Assembly: GCA_944350305.1 (NCBI GenBank)
Contig: CALVOO010000003.1
Span: 1-34,394, forward strand
Length of the DNA stretch: 34,394 bases
Direction of reading: 5' to 3'
Source of the DNA: an uncultured Bacilli bacterium
Lineage (GTDB): Bacteria > Bacillota_I > Bacilli_A > RF39 > UBA660
The position numbers and the translations under genes are program-made. Under the pieces are notes generated by a model that did no database searches, had not been told where the DNA came from, and worked only from the letters and a program-made list of their open reading frames with translations. Positions 7,555 through 14,794 of this stretch are shown here, piece after piece. Each line of letters starts with the position of its first letter. Position 1 is the stretch's first letter.

Positions 7555-8115
7555 ATGTTTAAATATGAAAAAATGTTAGAATATCCTGTGAATATTAGAA
7601 AAAAAGATTTGAGGATGGCAAAATTGTTAATGGCACAGTTGGGTGGGCCGGATAGTGAACTTGCAGCATCCTTAAGGTATTTCTGTCAAAGATATACTAT
7701 GCCTGATGCTAAAGGTAAAGCATTATTAACTGATATTGCAACAGAAGAATTTGGACACATAGAAATGATACAGACAATGGTTAATCAGTTAACAAAAGAT
7801 GCTTCATTGAAAGAATTAAAAGAAGCTGGACTTGATACATATTTTGTACAACATAAAAAGGGAATTTATCCTGCTGATGCAAATGGTGTACCATTTACTG
7901 CATCTTATTTTCAATCAACTGGAGATCCAATAGTCGATTTACAAGAAGATATGGCTGCTGAGGAAAAAGCAAGGGCTACATATGAAAACTTAATGGATTT
8001 GACAGATGATGCTGATTTATTAGCGCCGCTTAGCTTTTTAAGGCAAAGAGAAGTTGTGCATTTTAATAGATTTAAAGAGTTACATGATGAATATAAAAAG
8101 AATGGTTTAAAATGA
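7555..8115 (+). CDS. cotJC: CotJC, manganese-catalase-family protein
   Basis: 186 aa, the length of CotJC rather than of full manganese catalases (about 270-300). It has the ferritin-like four-helix fold with the di-manganese ligands expected in ELAASLRYFCQRY, ATEEFGHIEMIQT (E-x-x-H) and EDMAAEEKARATYE...REVVHFNRF (E and E-x-x-H). So the metal site looks intact and peroxide dismutation is plausible. The gene begins 1 nt after the CotJA-JB stop, with GGGGG/GGTAA as SD, and ends with TGA. The pair is probably a dedicated oxidative-stress or coat operon. The terminator follows 8 nt after the stop. Confidence 0.92.
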   Translation: MFKYEKMLEYPVNIRKKDLRMAKLLMAQLGGPDSELAASLRYFCQRYTMPDAKGKALLTDIATEEFGHIEMIQTMVNQLTKDASLKELKEAGLDTYFVQHKKGIYPADANGVPFTASYFQSTGDPIVDLQEDMAAEEKARATYENLMDLTDDADLLAPLSFLRQREVVHFNRFKELHDEYKKNGLK

Positions 8116-8122
8116 ATTTAAG

Positions 8123-8150
8123 TACTATAGTTAATCTATAGTATTTTTTT
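8123..8150 (+). terminator. Rho-independent terminator of the cotJ operon
   Basis: TACTATAG (8123-8130), loop TTAAT, CTATAGTA (8136-8143), then seven T. The end of the T-run doubles as the start of the sufC -35 box. Confidence 0.88.
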
Positions 8151-8177
8151 GACTTAATGTGTTATATATTATATAAT
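8149..8177 (+). promoter_or_regulatory. Promoter of the sufC-sufB pair
   Basis: TTGACT (8149-8154), 17-bp spacer, perfect TATAAT (8172-8177). The predicted start, near 8184, leaves a leader of about 13 nt carrying only the GGTGA SD. Confidence 0.85.
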
Positions 8178-8196
8178 TTTTTTGTTGGTGAATTAT

Positions 8197-8910
8197 ATGT
8201 TAGAGTTAAAAGATATTTGTTATAAAATTGATAATAAAGATATATTAAAAGATATAAATATAGTAATTAAAAGTCACGAATTCGTTTTGATTACTGGACC
8301 TAATGGAAGTGGTAAGAGTACTTTAGTTAAAATAATCATGGGTTTGATTAAACCTACAAGTGGAAAAGTTTTGCTTGATGGAGTAGACATAACTGATAAA
8401 AGAGTGTATGAAAGGGCTAGACTTGGTATAACTTTTACGTTTCAAACGCCAGTTATTTTTAAAGGTTTAACTGTGAGAGATTTGTTGTGTATAAGTCGTG
8501 ATTATTATTATGATGATTATGTTGGAAGAGAATTGTTAAAGAAGGTTGGTTTATGTGCTCAAGAATATTTGGATAGAGAGGTTAACAATAGTTTAAGTGG
8601 TGGTGAATTAAAGAGGATTGAACTTGCTTGTGCTTTGGGAAAGCAGGGAAAATATATGCTTTTTGATGAACCAGAGGCCGGTATAGATTTGTGGAGTTTT
8701 GAAGATTTAACTAATATTTTTAAAGATGTAAAAAAATCAAAATGTAGTGGACTTGTAGTGATTTCTCATCAAGAAAAGTTGTTTAATATAGCGGATAAAA
8801 TCATTGTTCTTGAAAATGGTAGTATTATAGAATTTGGTAATAAAAATAAGATTAATAAGTATTTAAAAAATTCTAAGTGTGAGAAATGTATGAGGGATAA
8901 TAATGAATAA
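8197..8910 (+). CDS. sufC: SufC-type Fe-S assembly ATPase (minimal SUF system)
   Basis: 237 aa from ATG 8197 (SD GGTGA 8188-8192). An in-frame upstream start at 8182 has no SD. It has Walker A GPNGSGKST (34-42), the SufC-like LGITFTFQTP Q-loop (77-86), signature SLSGGELKRIELA (132-144), Walker B MLFDEPEAGIDLWSF (154-168) and H-loop H191. The DEPEAGIDLWSF form is typical of SufC proteins in two-gene minimal systems rather than of transporters; there is no permease nearby. A CEKC pair sits at the extreme C-terminus (228-231). It powers Fe-S cluster building on the SufB-like partner, whose start overlaps by 8 nt. Clients here would include the hydrogenase at 30932. Confidence 0.9.
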   Translation: MLELKDICYKIDNKDILKDINIVIKSHEFVLITGPNGSGKSTLVKIIMGLIKPTSGKVLLDGVDITDKRVYERARLGITFTFQTPVIFKGLTVRDLLCISRDYYYDDYVGRELLKKVGLCAQEYLDREVNNSLSGGELKRIELACALGKQGKYMLFDEPEAGIDLWSFEDLTNIFKDVKKSKCSGLVVISHQEKLFNIADKIIVLENGSIIEFGNKNKINKYLKNSKCEKCMRDNNE

Positions 8911-9820
8911 TGAAGATAAAGATATTCTTTTTAATATTTTAAACGAAGAAATTGATGATAATAGTGTTCATAATATAAGAAAAAATGGCAAAACGATTAG
9001 TAGAAATGATTCAGATGAAATTAAGATAATTTCTAAAAAAGATAAACAAGGAATTGAAATATTTGTCAAGTCTTCGGTCAAAAATCAGACTATTCAGGTT
9101 CCGGTTTTATTAACTACTGAAGGATTTAATGACACTGTTTATAATGATTATAATATTGAGGCTAATGCTGAAGTTACAATTGTAGCTGGGTGTGCTATAC
9201 ATAATGATTGTGAAATTACTAGTATCCATTCTGGTGTTCATAAATTTAATATTGGTAAAAATGCTAAAGTTAGATATATTGAAAAACATTATGGGTGTGG
9301 TCAAGTTGATTCAAATAAAGTTATTAACACTGACACTATAATTAATTTATCTGAAAGTTCTAGTTTAACTATTGAAACTGTTCAAATAAGTGGTGTTGAT
9401 AAATCTTTAAGAAATACAGTTGCGGTCTTAGAAATGAATAGTGTATTAGAAATTTCTGAAAAATTAATGACTGCTTCTAATGATGAAGTTATCTCTAATT
9501 ATAAAATTGATTTAAAAGGAATGAATAGTAAAGTAAATTTAATTTCAAGAAGTATTGCTAAAAGTAATAGTTCTCAAAATTTTGTTAGTGAATTAGTAGG
9601 TAACAATAAATCTTTTGGACATATTGAGTGTGATGCAATTATAATGGATAATGCTAAAGTTTCTTCTACACCTAAAATTGTTGCAAAAAATGTTGAGGCT
9701 GAACTTACTCATGAGGCTGCTATTGGAAAGATTAGTGGTGAACAGATTTTGAAGTTGGAAACTTTGGGTTTAACTAAAGAAGAAGCTGAGGCAGAAATAA
9801 TAAAAGGATTTATGAAATAA
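8903..9820 (+). CDS. sufB: SufB/SufD-family scaffold, short form
   Basis: 305 aa, much shorter than SufB (about 470) or SufD (about 420). It has the right-handed beta-helix core (about 60-260) and the conserved C-terminal block: HIECDAIIMDN (240-250), ELTHEAAIGKI (267-277) and a helical GLTKEEAEAEIIKGF (289-303) that binds SufC. Cys residues at 97, 103, 132 and 243 and H270/E271 are candidate cluster ligands. The Cys that classical SufB carries in the CDSM..C stretch is partly replaced (AKVSSTP after 250). With SufC it makes a two-gene system like the minimal SUF (SMS) machinery described in archaea and anaerobic bacteria; no SufS, SufU or second SufB/D is adjacent. A terminator follows directly. 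Confidence 0.85.
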   Translation: MNNEDKDILFNILNEEIDDNSVHNIRKNGKTISRNDSDEIKIISKKDKQGIEIFVKSSVKNQTIQVPVLLTTEGFNDTVYNDYNIEANAEVTIVAGCAIHNDCEITSIHSGVHKFNIGKNAKVRYIEKHYGCGQVDSNKVINTDTIINLSESSSLTIETVQISGVDKSLRNTVAVLEMNSVLEISEKLMTASNDEVISNYKIDLKGMNSKVNLISRSIAKSNSSQNFVSELVGNNKSFGHIECDAIIMDNAKVSSTPKIVAKNVEAELTHEAAIGKISGEQILKLETLGLTKEEAEAEIIKGFMK

Positions 9821-9842
9821 GACACATTACGTTATGTGTCTT
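9819..9842. terminator. Bidirectional terminator
   Basis: AAGACACAT (9819-9827), loop TACGTT, ATGTGTCTT (9834-9842), between the convergent sufB-like and tetR genes. T-rich tails follow on both sides. Confidence 0.85.
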
Positions 9843-10397
9843 TTAATTTGCAATAAGATTATTACATAAGTTAATAATTAATTTTGATATTTCTCCGGGT
9901 GAGTCTTTGAAGTTTTCTTGAATCCATTTTTCTATAATTCCGATACTTCCAAACGCAAAAAAGTTAAAAATATAGTCTATTTCTGATGTTGAAAATTTTG
10001 TTAAATGATTTTTCCATTCAGTTGCACTTTTTATGTACGCAAGATAAACAATTTTTCTAATAAATTCTTTGTTACCATACGGACCAAATAATACTTTACA
10101 AGCATCTTGATTTTCATAGATTATTTTTATTATGTTATATATAAAATGATTAATGTTTTCTTTACTTTCAGTTAATTCTATACTTTCTTTTAATTTGTTA
10201 TATAATTCTAATTCTATTTTTTCTACTAAATCATATATATCAACATAGTATTTATAGAAAGTAGCGCGGTTTATTTCTGCTAAATTGCATAATTCTGTAA
10301 CTGTTATTTTGCTAATTTCTTTTTGTCCCATTAATTTTAATATACTTTCTTTAATGGTATTTAATGTGTATTTTGTTCTTCGGTCTATTTTTTTCAT
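9843..10397 (-). CDS. TetR-family regulator, DhaS/TetR_C_7-like
   Basis: 184 aa from the ATG at 10397, which has a strong AGGAGG SD. An earlier in-frame start at 10451 lacks one. The N-terminal HTH (about 1-55) reads DRRTKYTLNTIKESILKLM, then ISKITVTELCNLAEINRATFYKYYVDI, the classic TetR recognition helix. The C-terminal ligand domain carries Phe/Tyr-rich helices as in the DhaS group. It is divergent from the acyl-CoA ligase (157-bp gap), suggesting it represses that gene and responds to an acyl-CoA or fatty acid (inference from context). A GTCAAC-N5-GTTGAT repeat lies just downstream of the ligase promoter. Confidence 0.9.
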   Translation of the reverse strand: MKKIDRRTKYTLNTIKESILKLMGQKEISKITVTELCNLAEINRATFYKYYVDIYDLVEKIELELYNKLKESIELTESKENINHFIYNIIKIIYENQDACKVLFGPYGNKEFIRKIVYLAYIKSATEWKNHLTKFSTSEIDYIFNFFAFGSIGIIEKWIQENFKDSPGEISKLIINLCNNLIAN

Positions 10398-10470
10398 ATG
10401 GCCTCCTGCGTTTATATACAAATTAAAGCTAAGTTGTATGTTTCTAAACAAATTATATGTATTTTGATTA

Positions 10471-10499
10471 TTGTAAAACTGTTATACAAAAAGTATAAT
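10471..10499 (+). promoter_or_regulatory. Promoter of the acyl-CoA ligase gene
   Basis: TTGTAA (10471-10476), 17 bp, perfect TATAAT (10494-10499). An AACTGTT heptamer (10477-10483) lies in the spacer and its inverse AACAGTT at 10519-10525. Confidence 0.7.
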
Positions 10500-10514
10500 T
10501 TATTATGTAAAGTT

Positions 10515-10533
10515 AGTCAACAGTTTGTTGATT
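10515..10533. promoter_or_regulatory. Putative TetR operator
   Basis: AGTCAAC-AGTTT-GTTGATT is an inverted repeat immediately downstream of the predicted ligase transcription start. That is a classic roadblock position for the divergently encoded TetR protein. Assignment is by position and symmetry only. Confidence 0.45.
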
Positions 10534-10554
10534 ATTGTGAAAGGAAAATGAAAA

Positions 10555-12249
10555 ATGTTTGATAAATTAAAAAAGTTATTTAAGTCTAATGAAGATTTAC
10601 CTTGGTTTAAATATTATGGTAGAATGCCTAAAAAACTCGAGTATTTTGAAGGCAGTTTATATGAATATATGGAAAATACTGCAATTAAGTATCCTAATTA
10701 TTGTGCGCTTGAGTTTTTTAATAAAAAAATGAATTATAAAACTTTGCTAGAGGAAATTGATGGTGTTGCTTTAAGTTTATTGGATGATGGAGTTAGGGAA
10801 AATGATATTGTTACAATTTGTATGGCTAACTGTCCAGAAGCTGTAATTGCATTTTATGCTATTAATAAAATAGGGGCAATTTCTAATATTATTCACCCTT
10901 TAAGTAGTGAAAATGAAATTAAAAATTTTATAGAAAATACTAATTCTAATGTTGTCTTTGTTTCTGATATTTTATATGATACTATGATTAAAATTTGTAA
11001 GGATTTAAAAATTAAAAGTGTCGTAGTTTGCACTATTTCTAATAAGATGGATACTGTGCATAAGTTTTTGTATAATGTTTTTAAAGCACCTAAGTTAAAT
11101 GATTTTCCTGAGAATTTTATTTTATATAATGATTATATTAACATATCTTTAGATACTTGTGAAACGGTTCATAGAAATTATTATGATGATGCTGTTATTT
11201 TGTACAGTGGTGGCACTACGGGTACTCCAAAAGGTGTTGTATTAAGTAATCTATGTTTTAATTCTATTCCACTTCAATATTCTCATGTTATTGAAGCACA
11301 TCCTGGGGATTCTATTTTGAGTTATTTACCTATTTTTCATGGTTTTGGCCTATGTGTTTCGATTCATACTCCTTTAACTTATGGGATGAGATGTGTTTTG
11401 GATCCTAAAATTGATGTTAAAAAGATTAATAGTATTTTAAAAAATAAAAAGATTAATTTTTTACCTGTAATTCCTGCTTTATTAAATGTTATGATTAAGG
11501 ATAAAACATTGAGTAAAACTGCTTTTAAGAATTTGAGGTATATTGTTAGCGGTGGTGATTTTTTAAGTTTAGAATTAAAACAATCTGCAGAAAAATTTGT
11601 TAATAGTCATGGATCTAGTGCTAAAATAATTGTGGGTTATGGTTTGACTGAAGCTATGGCTGCTGTGTGTGCTAGTATAGAACCTAATTATAAAAAGAAA
11701 AGTGTTGGGGTTCCTCTCCCTGATGTTCGTTATAAGGTTGTCAAGAATGATACTCATATACCTTGTGAAAAAAATGAAGTTGGCGAAATATGTTTGTCTG
11801 CGCCAAGTTTAATGACTCGTTATTATAAAAATGAAGAAGAAACATTTAAAATTTTGCAAATGCATGATGATGGTATTTTGTGGCTTCATACAGGAGATTT
11901 AGGATATGTTGGAGATGATGATGTTTTATATTTTGAAACTAGAAAGAAACGTGTTATTATTTCTAATGGATTTAATATATATCCAAATTATATTGAAGAG
12001 GTCTTGAATAAACACCCTTATGTTGAAACGTCAATTGTTGTAGGGCAAAAGGATAAATCAAGAGCGCAAGTTGCTAAGGCTGTTATTGTTTTAAAAGATG
12101 ATGTTATGGAGTCTGAAAAAGTTAAGGATGAGATTAAGGATTATTTAAAAGATAATATTAGTAAATATGCAGTGCCTAAAATATATGAGTTTACTAAGGA
12201 GTTACCTAAGACTAAAGTTGGTAAGGTTGATTTTAAGGCATTGGAATAA
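10555..12249 (+). CDS. AMP-dependent (fatty) acyl-CoA/ACP ligase
   Basis: 564 aa, the usual length of the ANL superfamily. It activates a carboxylic acid as acyl-AMP and passes it to CoA or a carrier protein. The P-loop A3 motif YSGGTTGTPKG is at 217-227. GYGLTEAMA, the LWLHTGDLGYVGDDD stretch (hinge Asp region), RKKRVIISNGFNIYP and the C-terminal catalytic lysine in TKVGKVDF (K557) are all present. The head group (LPIFHGFGLC) resembles long-chain acyl-CoA synthetases or acyl-ACP ligases; the exact acid is not readable. SD AAAGGA at 10540-10545, 9 nt before ATG. It is divergent from a TetR repressor. The terminator at 12256-12289 closes the unit. Confidence 0.9.
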   Translation: MFDKLKKLFKSNEDLPWFKYYGRMPKKLEYFEGSLYEYMENTAIKYPNYCALEFFNKKMNYKTLLEEIDGVALSLLDDGVRENDIVTICMANCPEAVIAFYAINKIGAISNIIHPLSSENEIKNFIENTNSNVVFVSDILYDTMIKICKDLKIKSVVVCTISNKMDTVHKFLYNVFKAPKLNDFPENFILYNDYINISLDTCETVHRNYYDDAVILYSGGTTGTPKGVVLSNLCFNSIPLQYSHVIEAHPGDSILSYLPIFHGFGLCVSIHTPLTYGMRCVLDPKIDVKKINSILKNKKINFLPVIPALLNVMIKDKTLSKTAFKNLRYIVSGGDFLSLELKQSAEKFVNSHGSSAKIIVGYGLTEAMAAVCASIEPNYKKKSVGVPLPDVRYKVVKNDTHIPCEKNEVGEICLSAPSLMTRYYKNEEETFKILQMHDDGILWLHTGDLGYVGDDDVLYFETRKKRVIISNGFNIYPNYIEEVLNKHPYVETSIVVGQKDKSRAQVAKAVIVLKDDVMESEKVKDEIKDYLKDNISKYAVPKIYEFTKELPKTKVGKVDFKALE

Positions 12250-12255
12250 TTTAGT

Positions 12256-12289
12256 GGGAAAAGTGATTTTGAACTTTTCTCTTTTTTTT
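12256..12289 (+). terminator. Terminator after the ligase gene
   Basis: GAAAAGT (12258-12264) pairs with ACTTTTC (12273-12279), extended by G-T and G-C pairs, followed by eight T. The tsaB -35 box lies inside the right arm. Confidence 0.8.
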
Positions 12290-12297
12290 GGTAAAAT
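12269..12297 (+). promoter_or_regulatory. Promoter of tsaB-(rimI-tsaD)
   Basis: TTGAAC (12269-12274), 17 bp, TAAAAT (12292-12297). The predicted start, near 12304, coincides with the GAGGG SD. Confidence 0.7.
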
Positions 12298-12314
12298 GGT
12301 TTTGAGGGATGTTT

Positions 12315-12881
12315 ATGTATACATTATTTATTGATTCTCATAGCAGTAATATATGTCTAGCTCTGTATAATGGCAAAGTATTGATAAAAAAAGAAAAAGA
12401 AAGTATTGAATCTCACTCTATTTTTCTTGTGCCTATGTTAAAGGAATTATTGGATGAAAATAATATTTCTTTTGATGAGATTGCAAATGTTGTTGCTGTG
12501 AATGGGCCAGGTAGTTTTACTGGTATTAGGATAGGGTTAAGTGTAGCTAAAGCTATTTGTTATTCTCTAAAAAAACCTATTTATTTAATTTCTAGCTTAA
12601 CTTCTTTGTTGGTTAGTGTTGATTCTGATACTTGTAAAATGGCGGTTATTCCTGATAATAAGGGTTTTTATGTAAGTGTTTTTGATGAAAATAATAATAG
12701 TGTTGTTGATGAAAGATATCAAGAAAATATTGATGAGTTTTTGGCAAAATATAAAATTGTCGATGGCGCTTTGAATGTTGAAAAAGTTATTAAATATGCT
12801 TTAAAGCAAGAACCGGTAAATGTTTTTAAGGTAAAAGCTAATTATGTTAAAGTTATTGAGGTTATGGATGATAAAAAGTAA
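12315..12881 (+). CDS. tsaB: t6A complex dimerization subunit TsaB
   Basis: 188 aa from ATG 12315, which sits 6 nt after GAGGG. The ATG at 12309 touches the SD and is disfavoured. It has the ASKHA-fold N-terminal lobe: LFIDSHSSNICLAL, then HSIFLVPMLKELL and the highly conserved NGPGSFTGIRIGLSVAK (about 64-80). The C-terminal lobe is shorter than in typical TsaB (about 220-230 aa). It has no catalytic centre of its own and dimerises with TsaD to form the threonylcarbamoyl-transfer platform. Its 3' end contains the SD (GAGG 12858-12861) and start of the next gene (14-nt overlap), so TsaB and the TsaD fusion are translationally coupled. Confidence 0.93.
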   Translation: MYTLFIDSHSSNICLALYNGKVLIKKEKESIESHSIFLVPMLKELLDENNISFDEIANVVAVNGPGSFTGIRIGLSVAKAICYSLKKPIYLISSLTSLLVSVDSDTCKMAVIPDNKGFYVSVFDENNNSVVDERYQENIDEFLAKYKIVDGALNVEKVIKYALKQEPVNVFKVKANYVKVIEVMDDKK

Positions 12882-14205
12882 ACAGCTTAAGGACTATGAA
12901 TTTGAAATTGATTATTTTAATGGTAATTGTGTTGTAGGTTATTTGAAGTATGAAGTTACTTTTGATGTTGTTAATATTGTTGATGTGTTTGTTGATGAAA
13001 ATTTTAGGCGTCAAGGTATTGCAACTGAACTTTTTGTTTTTTTGTTTGAAAGTGTTAATCCGGATAGGTTTATGCTGGAAGTTAATGTAAATAATTTTAA
13101 AGCCATAAAGTTATATGAAAAGTTTGGATTTGTTACTATTCATGTTAGAAAAAAATATTATAAGGATGGGGATGCATTAATTATGGAATTAAAAAATAAT
13201 AAGGATGTGTATATATTAGCTATTGAATCTTCTTGTGATGAAACGAGCGTAAGCATTGTTAAAAATGGTGTTGTTGATGTTTCAACTACAGTTAATTCTC
13301 AAATAGATGTCCATAAAAAATATGGTGGTGTTGTTCCTGAAGTTGCTTCAAGAATGCACTTGGAAAATATTACTTTTGTTTTGGATGAAACTTTGTCTAA
13401 GGCTAATATGAGGCTTGAGGATATGGATGCTTTCGCTTGTACTTATGCACCAGGGCTTTTAGGTAGTTTATTGGTTGGCCTTGAAACTACTAAAACTTTG
13501 AGTTTAATATATAATAAGCCATTTATTAAAGTTAATCACATGATGGGACATATTTATGCTAATAATATTGGTAGCAATATGAATTATCCGTTGCTTGCTT
13601 TAATTGTTAGTGGTGGCCATACGGATTTGATTTATATGGAAGATGAAACAACTATAAAATATATTGGCCAAACTTTAGATGATGCAGTAGGTGAATGTTT
13701 TGATAAAGTGGCTAGAATTGTTGATTTGCCTTATCCGGGCGGACCTAATGTTGAAAAACTTGCACTAAATGGTAATCCTACTTATTTGATGCCTAATTTG
13801 TTGAGTGATGGAAGTACTAATTTTAGTTTTAGTGGAATTAAAAGTCATGTTGTTAATTTAGCCCATAATGAAAAGCAAAGAGGAAATGAAATTAATAAAG
13901 AGGATTTGTGCCGTTCTTTTCAAGATGCTGTTACTAAGTCGCTTGTAGATAAAACTTTGCTTGCTTTGAATAAAACTGGCGCTAAGAATTTGGTTATGGC
14001 TGGGGGTGTTGCTAGTAATAGTTTTATTAGAGAGTCAATAAGGAAAATGTGTGAAGAAAATAATATTAATTTTAGTGTTCCAGATAAAAAATATTGTACT
14101 GATAATGCGACTATGATTAGTGCTGCTGCATATGTGCTATATAAAAATAATAAATTTGCTGGACTTGATACAAATGCAAAAAGTCATGAGTTGTTAACTT
14201 TATAA
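12868..14205 (+). CDS. tsaD: RimI-TsaD fusion: GNAT acetyltransferase + t6A transferase
   Basis: 445 aa in one uninterrupted frame. Residues about 1-110 are a RimI-type GNAT: acetyl-CoA loop VFVDENFRRQGIATELF, then MLEVNVNNFKAIKLYEKFGF and the RimI-like RKKYYKDGDALIMEL. It is about 40 residues shorter than RimI and lacks much of the N-terminal beta1-alpha1-alpha2 part. Residues 113-445 are a full-length TsaD: ILAIESSCDETS, the metal site HMMGH (H224, H228), SGGHTDL, FSFSGIKSHV and VMAGGVASNS. TsaD transfers the threonylcarbamoyl group to A37; RimI acetylates the N-terminus of ribosomal protein S18. They are usually adjacent genes, or RimI is joined to TsaB; here RimI is joined to TsaD. ATG 12868 is chosen for its SD; 12844 is in frame but has none. 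Confidence 0.92.
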   Translation: MIKSKQLKDYEFEIDYFNGNCVVGYLKYEVTFDVVNIVDVFVDENFRRQGIATELFVFLFESVNPDRFMLEVNVNNFKAIKLYEKFGFVTIHVRKKYYKDGDALIMELKNNKDVYILAIESSCDETSVSIVKNGVVDVSTTVNSQIDVHKKYGGVVPEVASRMHLENITFVLDETLSKANMRLEDMDAFACTYAPGLLGSLLVGLETTKTLSLIYNKPFIKVNHMMGHIYANNIGSNMNYPLLALIVSGGHTDLIYMEDETTIKYIGQTLDDAVGECFDKVARIVDLPYPGGPNVEKLALNGNPTYLMPNLLSDGSTNFSFSGIKSHVVNLAHNEKQRGNEINKEDLCRSFQDAVTKSLVDKTLLALNKTGAKNLVMAGGVASNSFIRESIRKMCEENNINFSVPDKKYCTDNATMISAAAYVLYKNNKFAGLDTNAKSHELLTL

Positions 14206-14250
14206 TTGACTTTTTTTGTTTTCATTATAAAATTAAAATAGTGGGAGCAT

Positions 14251-14745
14251 ATGAAAAAAGTTATATTTAAAAATATGGTTGTTTCAATTTTTATGGTATC
14301 TATTTTGTGTGTATCTTTTTTTTGTGTTACTTGGGCCTGGTCAAGTGACTTTTTAAATAGTAATAATTTTAATGATGATAATTTAGCAATTTCAGTTAAT
14401 TATGTTGACGGTTCTATGCTTAATCTAAGGTGTGATATAAGTAGTCAAAATAAAAGTTTTGTCGTCACTAATGTTTCAAAAAATACTGAGTTTTTTAATG
14501 TTAAGTTGTTAGTTGATAATGTTTCTAGTGATGAAATTGGTAAATATTTGTATTATGAATTATTGGATGAAAATAATGTGGTTTTAACTTATGGTAGTTT
14601 TGCTGATATTGAAATTTCTAATGAGTTAATTTTGCTTTCTCATAAGGAAATTTTGGCTAATGAAAGTTATGAGTTTGTTTTAAAAGTTTGGAGTGAAAAT
14701 TGTGATTTAAGTGGAGCTATAAGTTCTCATTTAATTGTAAATTAA
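14251..14745 (+). CDS. Secreted or anchored protein, TasA/SipW-like leader
   Basis: 164 aa with an N-terminal hydrophobic leader (about 8-28) preceded by KK and ending in CVTWAWSSDF. The 'TxAW(F/S)S' ending of the leader recalls the SipW-dependent TasA/camelysin proteins. The rest is a beta-rich, Ig-like domain (FVVTNVSKNTEFFNVKLLV, then LLDENNVVLTYGSF), but no family can be named with confidence. It probably sits outside the membrane. SD GGGAG 7 nt before ATG. It lies between tsaD and the P-type ATPase as its own small unit. No SipW-type peptidase is seen in the window. Confidence 0.6.
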   Translation: MKKVIFKNMVVSIFMVSILCVSFFCVTWAWSSDFLNSNNFNDDNLAISVNYVDGSMLNLRCDISSQNKSFVVTNVSKNTEFFNVKLLVDNVSSDEIGKYLYYELLDENNVVLTYGSFADIEISNELILLSHKEILANESYEFVLKVWSENCDLSGAISSHLIVN

Positions 14746-14794
14746 AATTTATTCTTTTTTTTTGTTTTTTTAATATACTTTATTGGTGATACTA

